64,000 nt of DNA from Alphaproteobacteria bacterium. Its GTDB lineage: Bacteria > Pseudomonadota > Alphaproteobacteria > Rickettsiales > UBA1997. The stretch's first letter is position 1. Each line of letters opens with the position of its first letter. The position numbers and the translations under genes are program-made. This document shows positions 43,888 through 53,323 of this stretch, piece by piece. Below the pieces are notes generated by a model. That model was not told the origin of the DNA and ran no database searches. It saw only the letters and a program-made list of their open reading frames with translations. The DNA lies in contig JAGKWR010000001.1 in assembly GCA_021151765.1 (NCBI GenBank), positions 124,001 to 188,000 on the forward strand, given 5' to 3'.

Positions 43888-45651
43888 TTATTTTGATTCG
43901 TTGTTCAACTTTTTAGTGATGAACCATTGTTGCAAGATTGAAAGCGTGTTGCTCCAAGTCCAGTAAATTACCAATCCAGCAGGGAAAGCTGCCAAGACGA
44001 AGGTTAAAATATAAGGCATCCATTTCAAAACTTTGGCTTGTGTTGGATCAGATGCGGTTGGGTTTAATTTTTGTTGGATGATCATAGTGATGCCCATCAA
44101 TATTGGCCAGATACCGACTGTGAAAGTGCTGCTCACTTCAAATGGCAATAAACCAAACAAGTTGAAAATTGATGTTGGATCTGGCATCGAAAGATCTTGA
44201 ATCCAGCCATAGAAAGGCGCTTGGCGCATATCAAGCGTGACGTAAAGCACTTTATACAAAGCGAAGAAAACCGGAATTTGAATCAAAATTGGCAAACATC
44301 CAGAAGCCGGATTGACCTTTTCTTTTTTGTACAACTCCATCACTTCGCGGTTCATCGCCAATTTGTCGTCTTTGTATTTAGCGCGAATGGCATCAATTTT
44401 TGGCTGTAATTTTTTAACTTTAGAAATGGCCAAGAAAGATTTGTTGGCCATTGGGAACAATGCCAATTTGATGACAACTGTCATTGCCAAAATTGCCAAA
44501 CCGAAATTGCCTAAAATTTTGTATAAAAATTCGATGATGAAAAAGAACGGTTTAGTCAAGAAATAGAACCAGCCGAAATCGACAGCGCGATCAAAAAGTT
44601 TAGCATCATATTCTTTGGCGTAGCGATCCAATAGTTGAACTTTTTTAGCACCAGCAAAAAGATGATGTTGGAATTTAACTTCTTCATGAGCTGCGATTTT
44701 GTATTCTTGTCCGACAAATTCCGAGTTGAAGAAATGATTTTGGTTTGAATTGTCATAGCTGAAGCTTGCTTGATACTTTAAATTTTTATCCGGCAAAATT
44801 GAGCTTAACCAATATTTGTCGGTGATGCCGAGCCAGCCGCCGTTTTCTGCTGAGAATTTTTGGGTTTTTTCCTCGATTAAATCTTTGTAAGTAACTTCGT
44901 GTAAAACGTTGGAAAACGCTCCGATTGCGCCTTCGTGTAGGATGTAAACTGGTTTGCTTACAGACGGTAAAGTGCGATTGATACGACCATAAGAAGCCAA
45001 AGAAATTTCAGTATTAGACAAGTTTTTCACGCTTTGTGTAACTGAAAACATGTAATCTTTGTCTAAAGCAACAGTGATGATGAACTCAACACCTTGTTGG
45101 TTTTTCCACGATAAATTGATTGGATTTTCAGGCGTTAATTTTGCCGCGTCACTTTTCCAGATGCTGTCAGGTTTTGGTAAATCAAGATTTTTATCTGAGC
45201 TAACCCAACCGAAATCAGCGAAATAACGATCTTTGCTTTCGCTTGGTGAGAATAAAGAAACTTCGTTTTTGTGATCAGATTTTTCGAAATATTTCGCTAA
45301 AGTTAAATCATCAAAACGTGCGCCTTTCAGATAAATTGAACCGTGTAAATTTTCGCTCTCAATGGCAATGCGATTAGCCGTGCTTTCGTCTAAAATTTCT
45401 TGGCGATTTTTTAAAGCTAGAATTGTTTCTGAAGCTTTGGTTGCTGTGAGCTCAGCTGTTGTAGTGGCCGGCTTTACTTCAGAAGATGACGCTGGAGCAG
45501 CAACATTTTGCGCTGCAACTTGAGTTGCCGTTGCAGCTTTTTTAGCAGCTTCTTGTTTTTCAATGCGTGGTTTTTCAAAAAACACGGTCCAACCAATTAA
45601 AATAAGGACAGAAAGGACAGTAGCCAAAAGTACGTTTTTGTTATTTTGCAT
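43888..45651 (-). CDS. yidC: Membrane protein insertase YidC
   Basis: YidC inserts membrane proteins alone or with SecYEG. The 587-residue protein has an N-terminal span (VLLATVLSVLILIGWTVFF), a large periplasmic domain (about residues 85-350), and the conserved insertase core. The core includes FFIIEFLYKILGNFGLAIL, the KPKIDAIRAKYKDD-like loop, PASGCLPILIQIPVFFALYKV and a C-terminal WTWSNTLSILQQWFI. Length is in the usual range for proteobacteria. The expected rnpA/rpmH neighbours are absent; a zeta-like pair and lon lie upstream. Confidence 0.97.
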   Translation of the reverse strand: MQNNKNVLLATVLSVLILIGWTVFFEKPRIEKQEAAKKAATATQVAAQNVAAPASSSEVKPATTTAELTATKASETILALKNRQEILDESTANRIAIESENLHGSIYLKGARFDDLTLAKYFEKSDHKNEVSLFSPSESKDRYFADFGWVSSDKNLDLPKPDSIWKSDAAKLTPENPINLSWKNQQGVEFIITVALDKDYMFSVTQSVKNLSNTEISLASYGRINRTLPSVSKPVYILHEGAIGAFSNVLHEVTYKDLIEEKTQKFSAENGGWLGITDKYWLSSILPDKNLKYQASFSYDNSNQNHFFNSEFVGQEYKIAAHEEVKFQHHLFAGAKKVQLLDRYAKEYDAKLFDRAVDFGWFYFLTKPFFFIIEFLYKILGNFGLAILAMTVVIKLALFPMANKSFLAISKVKKLQPKIDAIRAKYKDDKLAMNREVMELYKKEKVNPASGCLPILIQIPVFFALYKVLYVTLDMRQAPFYGWIQDLSMPDPTSIFNLFGLLPFEVSSTFTVGIWPILMGITMIIQQKLNPTASDPTQAKVLKWMPYILTFVLAAFPAGLVIYWTWSNTLSILQQWFITKKLNNESK

Positions 45652-45665
45652 GAGAAAATTATCGA

Positions 45666-46073
45666 TTAATTGGTGAAAAATTTGTTTTTTAAATCGTGAT
45701 GCAGATCAGAAATCCATGACGATTTGTCACATGTTTTATATTTTTTGAGCTTAGCAGATTTTTTGTGAATGATAAAAATATTTGCTGCTTTTTGGGCGAT
45801 TTTTGTAGCGGTGTTTTTAGTGGTTTTTTTGGCTTTAGCGCAATCTTCGCGAAGAACGCAAAAATCAGCTTTTTTGAGTCCGAATTTTTTTAATTCTTTC
45901 TCTAAATTTTTTTGTTCGCTTTCGCAAATTTGTAGTTTTTTAACTTCCCCATCAACAGCGATTACTGGTGCAATTCCTTTGTTTTCAAGGTCTTGTACCA
46001 ATTCGCGAATTAGGATTTTATTACTCTCCTTCATGCCTTCTTCGGCGCGTTTCAGGATTTCTTCATTACCCAT
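45666..46073 (-). CDS. Small partner of the zeta-like kinase, unknown family
   Basis: The 135-residue protein starts NEEILKRAEEGMKESNKIL, then KGIAPVIAVDGEVKKLQI, a helix followed by a short strand. This resembles small proteins I recall next to zeta-toxin genes that end in a DGKV-like strand. The rest (about residues 55-135) is rich in Lys and has four Cys, with no motif I recognise. Its ATG overlaps the kinase-like gene's end by 8 nt. An antitoxin role is a guess from the context. Confidence 0.62.
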   Translation of the reverse strand: MGNEEILKRAEEGMKESNKILIRELVQDLENKGIAPVIAVDGEVKKLQICESEQKNLEKELKKFGLKKADFCVLREDCAKAKKTTKNTATKIAQKAANIFIIHKKSAKLKKYKTCDKSSWISDLHHDLKNKFFTN

Positions 46074-46635
46074 AAATGTTTTGCCACAAATTTTTGTTGA
46101 GGATTTTTAGTTGATCGTCATTTTTTTTGGCAATCTCGATCAATTCCAACCCGCTTGCTTCATAGATTAGAGCGGTATCGACGACTTTGAGGTATTCTTT
46201 CAAATTCTCTAAACCACGAGCAAATCTACGTTTAATAACGCGAGGTTCAATATTATGACCACCCTTACTTACTCGAGTCAAGACCCTTTGTTGAGCTAAT
46301 TCTTCGCTAGCGAGTTTTAAGAAGAATAAATTTACGGTATATTTTTTGCGATGAGCGCGTTTTATTAATCTTAAATAATTGCGCGCCGACAAAGTGGTTT
46401 CAAGGGCAAAGCTTGTTCCTTCGTCGAGCAAGAAATCAATTTTTTTTAACATTAAACGACCAGCTTCAAGCGCGGATTTTTCGGGATTTTCGGGTGATAA
46501 AATTTTGGCGATTTCGTCAGCATTAACAAAAATATTACTGCTTAAGAAATCAGGCAAAAGTGTCACGCGAGCGTGCGAGCTTTTGCCGGCACCGTTTGGG
46601 CCAGCAATAATGTGAATTTGCCTATCTTTTGACAT
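46066..46635 (-). CDS. Zeta-toxin-like P-loop kinase
   Basis: The 189-residue protein has the Walker A loop GPNGAGKSS (residues 12-20), VNADEIAKILSPE, and FALETTLSARNYL, which is the zeta-toxin/DUF-type substrate block, followed by an Arg-rich RRFARGLENL. Zeta toxins phosphorylate UDP-GlcNAc, but many chromosomal relatives are uncharacterised. I chose the ATG at 46633-46635, which overlaps the lon 3' end by 14 nt; an upstream frame would extend into lon. A small partner gene follows with 8 nt overlap. Confidence 0.82.
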   Translation of the reverse strand: MSKDRQIHIIAGPNGAGKSSHARVTLLPDFLSSNIFVNADEIAKILSPENPEKSALEAGRLMLKKIDFLLDEGTSFALETTLSARNYLRLIKRAHRKKYTVNLFFLKLASEELAQQRVLTRVSKGGHNIEPRVIKRRFARGLENLKEYLKVVDTALIYEASGLELIEIAKKNDDQLKILNKNLWQNIYG

Positions 46636-49009
46636 TTTTTTTGCTCGTCGTTTTGCTGACTTCTTTAACTGTTTTTGTCGATTTTTTAGTACTGACAAAA
46701 CAAGCATCAAAAGCTTCGCGAACGTGTTTGATCACTTTGATTTCAATATTATCCAAAACTTCTTTTGGCATTTCGGCTAAATCTTTTTTGTTCGCTTGAG
46801 GAATTAACACAGTTTTGATTCCGCCGCGCAGTGCTGCTAATAATTTTTCCTTCAATCCGCCAATTTCCAACGCTTTGCCGCTTAAATTAATTTCACCAGT
46901 CATGGCGATATCTTTTTTGATTGGCGTTTCGCTAATGCACGACATCAAGGCAACGCACAAAGCGATGCCGGCTGAAGGGCCATCTTTTGGTGTGGCGCCT
47001 TCTGGTACGTGAATGTGGAAGTCGCATTTATTGAATTTTTTAGGATCAATTTTGAATTCTTTAGCAATTGAACGTGCATAGCTCAAAGCAGCTTGCGCAG
47101 ATTCTTTCATCACGTCTCCCAAGCTGCCAGTGATTTGAATTTTGCCGCTGCCTTCAAATTTCAAAACTTCGATGTCGAGTAAATCGCCACCAAAATCAGT
47201 GTAAGCTAAACCAGTAGCCACGCCGATTACATCATTTTCTTTGGCGATGCCAAAATGATGTTTTTCAATTCCGGCATATTTGCTGATATTTTCTTCGGTG
47301 ATGTGAAGTGATTTCAAATTGTTAGTAACAATTTCTTTTGCTGCCTTGCGCGCAAGGTTTGCCACTTCGCGGTTTAAATTTCTGACGCCAGCTTCGAAAG
47401 TATATTTACGAATTAGTGTTAAAATTGCGTCATCAGAAATTGTAAATTCTTTGTCGCTTAAGCCATTTTCTTGGCGTTGTTTTTTGATCAAATGTTTTTT
47501 AACGATCTGTAATTTTTCACTTTCGGTATAGCCAGAAAGGCGAATAATTTCCATACGATCACGCAGTGGAATCGGAATTCCCGCCATGTTATTGGCGGTG
47601 GCAACAAACATTACTTTGGATAAATCGTAATCGACTTCCAAATAATGGTCAGAAAAAATAGCGTTTTGTTCTGGATCTAAAACTTCCAACAGTGCTGCTG
47701 AAGGATCACCGCGGAAGTCGCTCGACATTTTATCAATTTCATCAAGCAGCATCAAAGGATTAACGGTTTGTGCTTTGCGCATCGATTGAATAATGCGTCC
47801 TGGCATGGCACCAATGTAGGTGCGACGATGGCCACGAATTTCTGATTCATCTTTCACGCCGCCCAACGAAACTTTGACATATTTGCGATTCAAACTTTCC
47901 GCAATTGATTTCGCCAAAGAAGTTTTACCAACACCTGGCGCACCAACCAAACACAAGATTGGGCCTTTCAAAGCTTTGGTTTTGATTTGCACGGCGATGA
48001 ATTCCAAAATGCGTTCTTTAACTTTGTCTAAAGCGAAGTGATGAGTGTCGAGAATTTTCGTAGCTTTTTCGAAGTTTTTGATTGGCTTGCTTTCTGCTGT
48101 CCACGGTAAGTTAGTAATCCATTCTAAATAGTTGCGTACAACGCCAGATTCAGAAGAAAAAGGATTCATTTTCTCCATTTTGGCTAACTCAGTTTTGCAT
48201 TTATTAGCAACTGCTGGAGGTAGTTTTAGTTTGGAAATTTTTTCACGGAGTTCTTCAATTTCATTTTCCTCATCTTGACCGAGCTCTTTTTTGATATTTT
48301 TTAGCTGTTCGTTGAGGTAAAATTCACGATGATTTTTAGCAATTTTGTCTTGAATTGATTTATTAATTCGTGCTTCAGCTTGCATGATTTCCATCTCAAT
48401 TTTTAAAACTTCCAATACTTTAAAAAGTTTTTTATTGAGATCGTTTTCTGTCAAAATTTCTTGACGATCTTTCAACGAAGAAGTGACGTTTGAAGCAATC
48501 AAATAAGCGATTTCGTAAGGAGAGCGTAATTTTATCAGTGAGTTCAAAATTTCTGGAGAAACTTTTTTGCTAAGTTCCGAATATTTGCTGAAATTTTGCA
48601 CACAGCTTTTGATTAAACCGAGTAATTCTTTGTTATCGAGGGCGAATTTTTCGTTGATTAAAATATCAACTTCGCAAGTGAAAATTTCTGTCGATTTAAT
48701 GACGCTCTTGATCTTAGCGCGAGTAATGCCGCGTAAAATTACTTTTAAAGTGCCATCAGCAGTGCGAATTGATTCAACAATATTGCATAATACACCAACT
48801 GGATAGACGCTGTTCTCATCAAACGAATCAGTATCTGGGTTAGTTTGAGTTACCGCGAAGATTGGCAAACCAAGTTTTTTAGCTTCTTCAATCGCACGAA
48901 TTGATTTTTCACGTCCAACCAAAATTGTAGTTGTCATGTTGGGAAAAATTACTACGTCGCGTAAAGGTAGAGCGCAGAAAATTTGCGGTTGAATTTGTTG
49001 TTCTGTCAT
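46622..49009 (-). CDS. lon: ATP-dependent protease Lon
   Basis: Lon is a soluble AAA+ serine protease for damaged and regulatory proteins. The 795-residue protein has an N-terminal substrate domain (FCALPLRDVVIFPNMTTTI-like start in parts), the Walker A GAPGVGKTS, LLDEIDKMSSDFRGD, and the protease Ser679 in KDGPSAGIA with Lys720 in GGLKEKLLA. The tail after about residue 770 is a Lys/Thr-rich stretch (STKKSTKTVKEVSKT) not present in E. coli Lon. The 3' end overlaps the zeta-like kinase by 14 nt. Confidence 0.98.
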   Translation of the reverse strand: MTEQQIQPQIFCALPLRDVVIFPNMTTTILVGREKSIRAIEEAKKLGLPIFAVTQTNPDTDSFDENSVYPVGVLCNIVESIRTADGTLKVILRGITRAKIKSVIKSTEIFTCEVDILINEKFALDNKELLGLIKSCVQNFSKYSELSKKVSPEILNSLIKLRSPYEIAYLIASNVTSSLKDRQEILTENDLNKKLFKVLEVLKIEMEIMQAEARINKSIQDKIAKNHREFYLNEQLKNIKKELGQDEENEIEELREKISKLKLPPAVANKCKTELAKMEKMNPFSSESGVVRNYLEWITNLPWTAESKPIKNFEKATKILDTHHFALDKVKERILEFIAVQIKTKALKGPILCLVGAPGVGKTSLAKSIAESLNRKYVKVSLGGVKDESEIRGHRRTYIGAMPGRIIQSMRKAQTVNPLMLLDEIDKMSSDFRGDPSAALLEVLDPEQNAIFSDHYLEVDYDLSKVMFVATANNMAGIPIPLRDRMEIIRLSGYTESEKLQIVKKHLIKKQRQENGLSDKEFTISDDAILTLIRKYTFEAGVRNLNREVANLARKAAKEIVTNNLKSLHITEENISKYAGIEKHHFGIAKENDVIGVATGLAYTDFGGDLLDIEVLKFEGSGKIQITGSLGDVMKESAQAALSYARSIAKEFKIDPKKFNKCDFHIHVPEGATPKDGPSAGIALCVALMSCISETPIKKDIAMTGEINLSGKALEIGGLKEKLLAALRGGIKTVLIPQANKKDLAEMPKEVLDNIEIKVIKHVREAFDACFVSTKKSTKTVKEVSKTTSKKNVKR

Positions 49010-49119
49010 GTTGAAAGATTGTTTATTTTAGCTTGAATGACTTAATTTTAGATTGTTCGCGGCGGCGCGCTTTTGTTTAAGCCAAGCTATTCAATGCTCG
49101 GCAAGATTTAGTAACGTAA

Positions 49120-50421
49120 ATGGAAATTACAATGATGATCGCTTTAGTTTTGGCAATAATGTTTGGTGTTGTCGCAAGTGTGTTTTTTTATTCTTACGCC
49201 AAACTTAAAACAGAAAATTCTTTGACAAAAAATGAGCTCGAAACTTTGCGTTTAGATCGCCAAAAATTGCAGCAAAATTTCAGTGAAGTTCAGCAAAAAA
49301 ATTTCGAATTTGAGAAGCAAAACGAGCTTCTTAAAGTTGAAGCACAGCGCATCAAAAATGAAAAAGAAGAATGGCAAAAAGAGAAAGAAGTAGCCTTGTT
49401 TAAATTGTCAGAAGAGTTGATGAAGCGTAATGCTGAGCAGCAAAATATCTTGAGCCAAAATCAACAAGAAAATATCAAAAAAATTACCGAAAATCTTTTC
49501 AAAAATTTTGAAAATGTGACGACAAAAATTGTCGCTTTAAATGACGAAGTAAAAAAATCGTCAGATGAAAATTTACTTTTAAAAAATGCGTTGTTGAGCC
49601 CTTCAGCTTCTGGTCGTGCTGCTGAAATTACGCTGGAAAATATTTTGAAAAATTCCGGTCTGAAGGAAAAATATGATTTAAATTCTGTTGGTGATTATGT
49701 TTTGCAGTCACATTTTTCAGGATTGAGTAGCGTTGGCGAGCATGAATCTAAAAGGCCCGACGTTATTTTATTTTTGCCAGATAATCGTATTGCTGTGATC
49801 GATAGCAAATCTTCGCCGCATTTTGTTGATTTGGAAAATGCCAAAAAGTCGCAAGATTTCGAAGCGGAAAAATTAATTTTAGCCAAGATAAAAGAATCTT
49901 TCCGTCGCCATTTAGAAAGCCTGAAGCGCAAAGATTACACCAAATTTTTGTTCGAAGAATTACTCACTTCAAATCGCGCTGATTACAAAATTATTACCGT
50001 GATGTTTTTGCAAACGGAAAAGATGTTGGAAATTATTTCGGAAAATGACGAAGGATTTTTACAGCGTGCTTTAGAAGCTAATATTTTGGTTTTGACTCCT
50101 GTAGGTTTGATTAACTTTTTGTCGCAAGCACGTTTTATAATTGATCGTGTGCGTCAGGAAAAAAACATCGAAGATTTGAAAATTCAGGTCAGCAAAATGT
50201 TAGACAGCGTAGCATTGGTTTTCAAAGAATCTAAAGAAGTCGGCAAGTCTTTGAATAAAGCTTTGTCGGCTCACAACAAAATGGCAAAAAATCTCAATAA
50301 TAGCGTTTACAAGTCGATTAAGAATATTGCTGAACTAGGAATTGAAGGTAAAAAATCGGCAGAAATAAAACTACTCGAAGACTATGATAGCGCTGATGAA
50401 AACGAAGGTGAAAATGTTTAG
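49120..50421 (+). CDS. rmuC: DNA recombination protein RmuC-like
   Basis: RmuC limits inversion at short inverted repeats in E. coli and has a PD-(D/E)XK-like nuclease core. The 433-residue protein has an N-terminal membrane span (residues 4-25), a long coiled coil to about 130, then GRAAEITLENILKNSGL and KRPDVILFLPDNRIAVIDSKSS with the Asp and DSK nuclease residues. A helical C-terminus follows. It diverges from lon and converges with rodA. Confidence 0.92.
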   Translation: MEITMMIALVLAIMFGVVASVFFYSYAKLKTENSLTKNELETLRLDRQKLQQNFSEVQQKNFEFEKQNELLKVEAQRIKNEKEEWQKEKEVALFKLSEELMKRNAEQQNILSQNQQENIKKITENLFKNFENVTTKIVALNDEVKKSSDENLLLKNALLSPSASGRAAEITLENILKNSGLKEKYDLNSVGDYVLQSHFSGLSSVGEHESKRPDVILFLPDNRIAVIDSKSSPHFVDLENAKKSQDFEAEKLILAKIKESFRRHLESLKRKDYTKFLFEELLTSNRADYKIITVMFLQTEKMLEIISENDEGFLQRALEANILVLTPVGLINFLSQARFIIDRVRQEKNIEDLKIQVSKMLDSVALVFKESKEVGKSLNKALSAHNKMAKNLNNSVYKSIKNIAELGIEGKKSAEIKLLEDYDSADENEGENV

Positions 50422-50427
50422 CAGAAC

Positions 50428-51552
50428 TTAAATTTTCAAATCGAGATTTTTATTCATATCAACATTCAAAACCAAGCCAAAGCCAATCAACATTGAAGCA
50501 GTGATTGTTCCGCCATATGAAATTAAAGGCAAAGGTGCACCAACAACTGGAATCAAACCCATTCCCATTCCCATATTAATGAACATGTGAACGAAGAAAA
50601 TGTTGATTACACCCATAACCAAAAGACGACCATATTGATGTTTGGTGTTAGTCGCAATTGAGATGCCAAGGGCGATGATTGCAGAATAAATCAAAATCGT
50701 AAAAACACTGCCGACAAAACCCAATTCTTCCGACAACATTGTGAAGATAAAGTCGGTTTGTTTTTCCGGTAAAAAGTTCAGTTGACCTTGAGTTCCTTTC
50801 AAAAAACCTTTGCCAAAAAGTCCGCCAGAGCCAATCGCAATTTTAGATTGAATAATGTTGTAACCACTTCCCAAAGGATCATTCGAAGGATCGAGGAAAG
50901 TTAAAATACGTTGTTTTTGGTAATCGTATAAAACAAAAATCCACAAAAATGGGATAGCTGCCAATCCGGCAATGCCGACTAAAATAAATTTCCACATTTT
51001 AACGCCGGCAAGAAATAAAATCGAAACTCCAACTATTACTAGAATTGTTGCAGTACCTAAATCTGGTTGCCAAAAAATGAAAAAAGCAGGTACGGCAATT
51101 AGCAATACAGGAATTATGACGTATCTTATTTTTCCGATATTATCAGCTTCGATGTTGTAGAAATATCGGGCCAGAGCAAAAACTGTACAGACTTTCATGA
51201 TTTCTGAAGGTTGGATTGTCAACCAACCAATTTTAAACCAACGCGTTGCGCCCATAGCGTTGTGACCCATAATGTCGACGATAATTACCATCGTTAAAGC
51301 AACGGCATAGAATACGTAAGATAGTTTGAACCATATTTTTATGTCAGTGACGGCGATGAAAATCATTACCATAAAAAATACAGAAAAAAATCCGAGTTGT
51401 TTGATCAACCACGGTCTGAAACTGCCACCACCAGCAGAGTAAAGCATCAGAAATCCCATTGAGGCCAAAATCACGATGAGTGAAATTAAAAGCCAATTCA
51501 GATTTTCTAATTTTTGTGAAAGAGGGATTTTTTCTCTATCGATTAGAGGCAT
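50428..51552 (-). CDS. rodA: Peptidoglycan glycosyltransferase RodA (SEDS family)
   Basis: RodA polymerises glycan strands with PBP2 during elongation. The protein has about ten membrane spans and the SEDS blocks GSGGLFGKGFLKGTQGQLNFLPEKQTDFIF (in parts), VGAPLPLISYGG and QPDLGTATILV. I favour the ATG at 51550-51552 (MPLIDREKIPLSQ); an in-frame start at 51570 adds six residues. mrdA (PBP2) lies 20 kb away, so the usual mrdA-rodA pair is separated. Confidence 0.95.
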   Translation of the reverse strand: MPLIDREKIPLSQKLENLNWLLISLIVILASMGFLMLYSAGGGSFRPWLIKQLGFFSVFFMVMIFIAVTDIKIWFKLSYVFYAVALTMVIIVDIMGHNAMGATRWFKIGWLTIQPSEIMKVCTVFALARYFYNIEADNIGKIRYVIIPVLLIAVPAFFIFWQPDLGTATILVIVGVSILFLAGVKMWKFILVGIAGLAAIPFLWIFVLYDYQKQRILTFLDPSNDPLGSGYNIIQSKIAIGSGGLFGKGFLKGTQGQLNFLPEKQTDFIFTMLSEELGFVGSVFTILIYSAIIALGISIATNTKHQYGRLLVMGVINIFFVHMFINMGMGMGLIPVVGAPLPLISYGGTITASMLIGFGLVLNVDMNKNLDLKI

Positions 51553-51737
51553 ACAACTAAATATTTTCAATGAGATGACAAAGGCGAGAAGGCTTGATAT
51601 CAGCCAAGCGAAGGCAGATTAAAACAACTTGATATTATTATTCAAGATAATTACCTTGCCGCGATTCTTTTGTCAAAACAGCCTTGAGCCCAATATTTTG
51701 AACCCCATTAAACCCTATTTAGCACTTACTTTTCAGC

Positions 51738-52400
51738 ATGTCAGAAACAGAAAAAGCGAGCAAAAAAAGTGGTAAATCAAAGATAAAAAGTTGGTATTCT
51801 AACCGTTATCAAATCGTGATAGTGCAAAGAAACATACTTTTGCTTTTTACTTTGATTTCGATGTTGTCTGTGGCTGTGGCAGTTTTGTTTGTTAAAAACA
51901 TTATGTCTTCGAAATCACTTGAGCCATACGTGATTGAAGTCGAAAGCAAGACAGGAGTTGCCACTATAGTTAATCAACTTACTGCGCAAAATTTTACTGG
52001 TGATCAAATGATGCGTCGTTATTTCATTAACCAGTTTATTCAAGCTGCTAGCGGTTACGATCCTAAAACTTACAAACAAGACGTTGATAAAGTGAGACTT
52101 TTTTCTACTCCGGATGTCTACAATGATTTCCGTAATCGTATTAATGCGAGAGAGTTAGGTATAGATTCTCGAATTGAAGTAAGAATTAAGTCGGTGCAGT
52201 ATACCGATGCCAACACGGCACAGGTGCGTATTTTGCGTGTAATAAATAATTCTGACAAAACTTCGGCTAACAAAGACGAAGTAATCACTATGAATTTCTT
52301 TTTCACAGATTTGAATCTAACCATGGAAGAAAGATTAATTAATCCTCTTGGTTTCCAGGTCAGCAAGTACTCAATTGCCGACGAAGTATTTAGTTATTAG
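51738..52400 (+). CDS. virB8: Type IV secretion system protein VirB8
   Basis: VirB8 is the bitopic inner-membrane assembly factor of type IV secretion systems. The 220-residue protein has a polar basic N-terminus, one membrane span (about residues 33-56), and a periplasmic NTF2-like domain. The domain contains MMRRYFINQFIQAASGYD, VRLFSTPDVYNDFRNRI and a C-terminal LNPLGFQVSKYSI-like end (NPLGFQV). It is followed after 20 bp by virB9. No other T4SS gene is in the window, matching the scattered T4SS layout of Rickettsiales. Confidence 0.9.
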   Translation: MSETEKASKKSGKSKIKSWYSNRYQIVIVQRNILLLFTLISMLSVAVAVLFVKNIMSSKSLEPYVIEVESKTGVATIVNQLTAQNFTGDQMMRRYFINQFIQAASGYDPKTYKQDVDKVRLFSTPDVYNDFRNRINARELGIDSRIEVRIKSVQYTDANTAQVRILRVINNSDKTSANKDEVITMNFFFTDLNLTMEERLINPLGFQVSKYSIADEVFSY

Positions 52401-52420
52401 CTGATTAACTTATTTTTTAT

Positions 52421-53323
52421 TTGATGAATTTCGCTGAGTTTTCGCAAATTTTAAGAAAAATCCTATCCGTCTATTTGACGAAACTGTTAGTCTTGTCTGT
52501 TGTTTTTATAGTTCCAAATAATCTCTGTGCACAATCTACGCCGGTCACTACTGATTCAAGAATTAGAACTTTGGTTTATAATCCAAACGAAGTTTATGAG
52601 CTAAAGTTTTATTATGGTTATCAATCTTTCATTGAATTCGCTGAAGATGAAGAAATAGAAATGATTTCAATTGGAGAAGCGTTTGCTTGGCGTTTAACTC
52701 CTGCCGGTAAAAGATTATTTATTCGTCCTCTTGAAATTGCTGGTCATACCAACATGACTATTATTAGTAATAAAAGAACTTATCACTTTGATATTCGTTC
52801 AGGTGAATATGACGGAAAGGCTGATGAAGAGCTAGTTTACACAATTCGCTTTTTTTATCCTCAGATTGGCCAACCTTTGCCAATTCCACAACTATTGACT
52901 GTCCCTAACCCAGCTCCTGCTCCGGTCAAACAACAAAAAACAATTATAAAAACTCCGTTCCCAGAAGCTAAAGTATCAGATAACCTGTCAGGGCTTCTTG
53001 CGCGAAATCCTGAAAATGTTGATTTAAATTTTGACTTCAGCTTAGCCGGTAAAGGTGAAAATATCATGCCAGCTAAAGTTTACGATGATGGAAAAGATAC
53101 GTATTTTCAATTCGCCAATGATAATAGTGTAATTCCAACAATTAGTGTTGTTGATTCTAGAGGAAACGAGCAATCACTTAGCTATATAATTCGTGATGGT
53201 TTTGTTGTTGTTCCAGTGGTTGGTGTGCAATTTACTTTGAGATTGGGAGATGCTCTATTGTGTGTCTATAACAACAAAGCTTTGAAGAATATTCAAAAAC
53301 CTTCGGCTGTCAGAGTAAGTTGA
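52421..53323 (+). CDS. virB9: Type IV secretion system protein VirB9
   Basis: VirB9 forms the outer-membrane core complex with VirB7 and VirB10. The 300-residue protein has a signal segment ending near NNLCAQ (about residue 38), then SRIRTLVYNPNEVYELKFYYGYQSFIEF (in parts) with the VirB9 start motif. It also has GEAFAWRLTPAGKRLFIRPLE, NMTIISNKRTYHFDI and a C-terminal VPNKALKN-like end (YNNKALKNI). A proline-rich linker lies near residues 145-170. The last 31 nt overlap the convergent aspartic protease gene. Confidence 0.9.
   Translation: MMNFAEFSQILRKILSVYLTKLLVLSVVFIVPNNLCAQSTPVTTDSRIRTLVYNPNEVYELKFYYGYQSFIEFAEDEEIEMISIGEAFAWRLTPAGKRLFIRPLEIAGHTNMTIISNKRTYHFDIRSGEYDGKADEELVYTIRFFYPQIGQPLPIPQLLTVPNPAPAPVKQQKTIIKTPFPEAKVSDNLSGLLARNPENVDLNFDFSLAGKGENIMPAKVYDDGKDTYFQFANDNSVIPTISVVDSRGNEQSLSYIIRDGFVVVPVVGVQFTLRLGDALLCVYNNKALKNIQKPSAVRVS

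Noticed and set aside
48921..49119. Heat-shock promoter before lon
   Set aside because: CTTG motifs occur, but no CYTATNT-like element lies 17-18 nt downstream on the minus strand.
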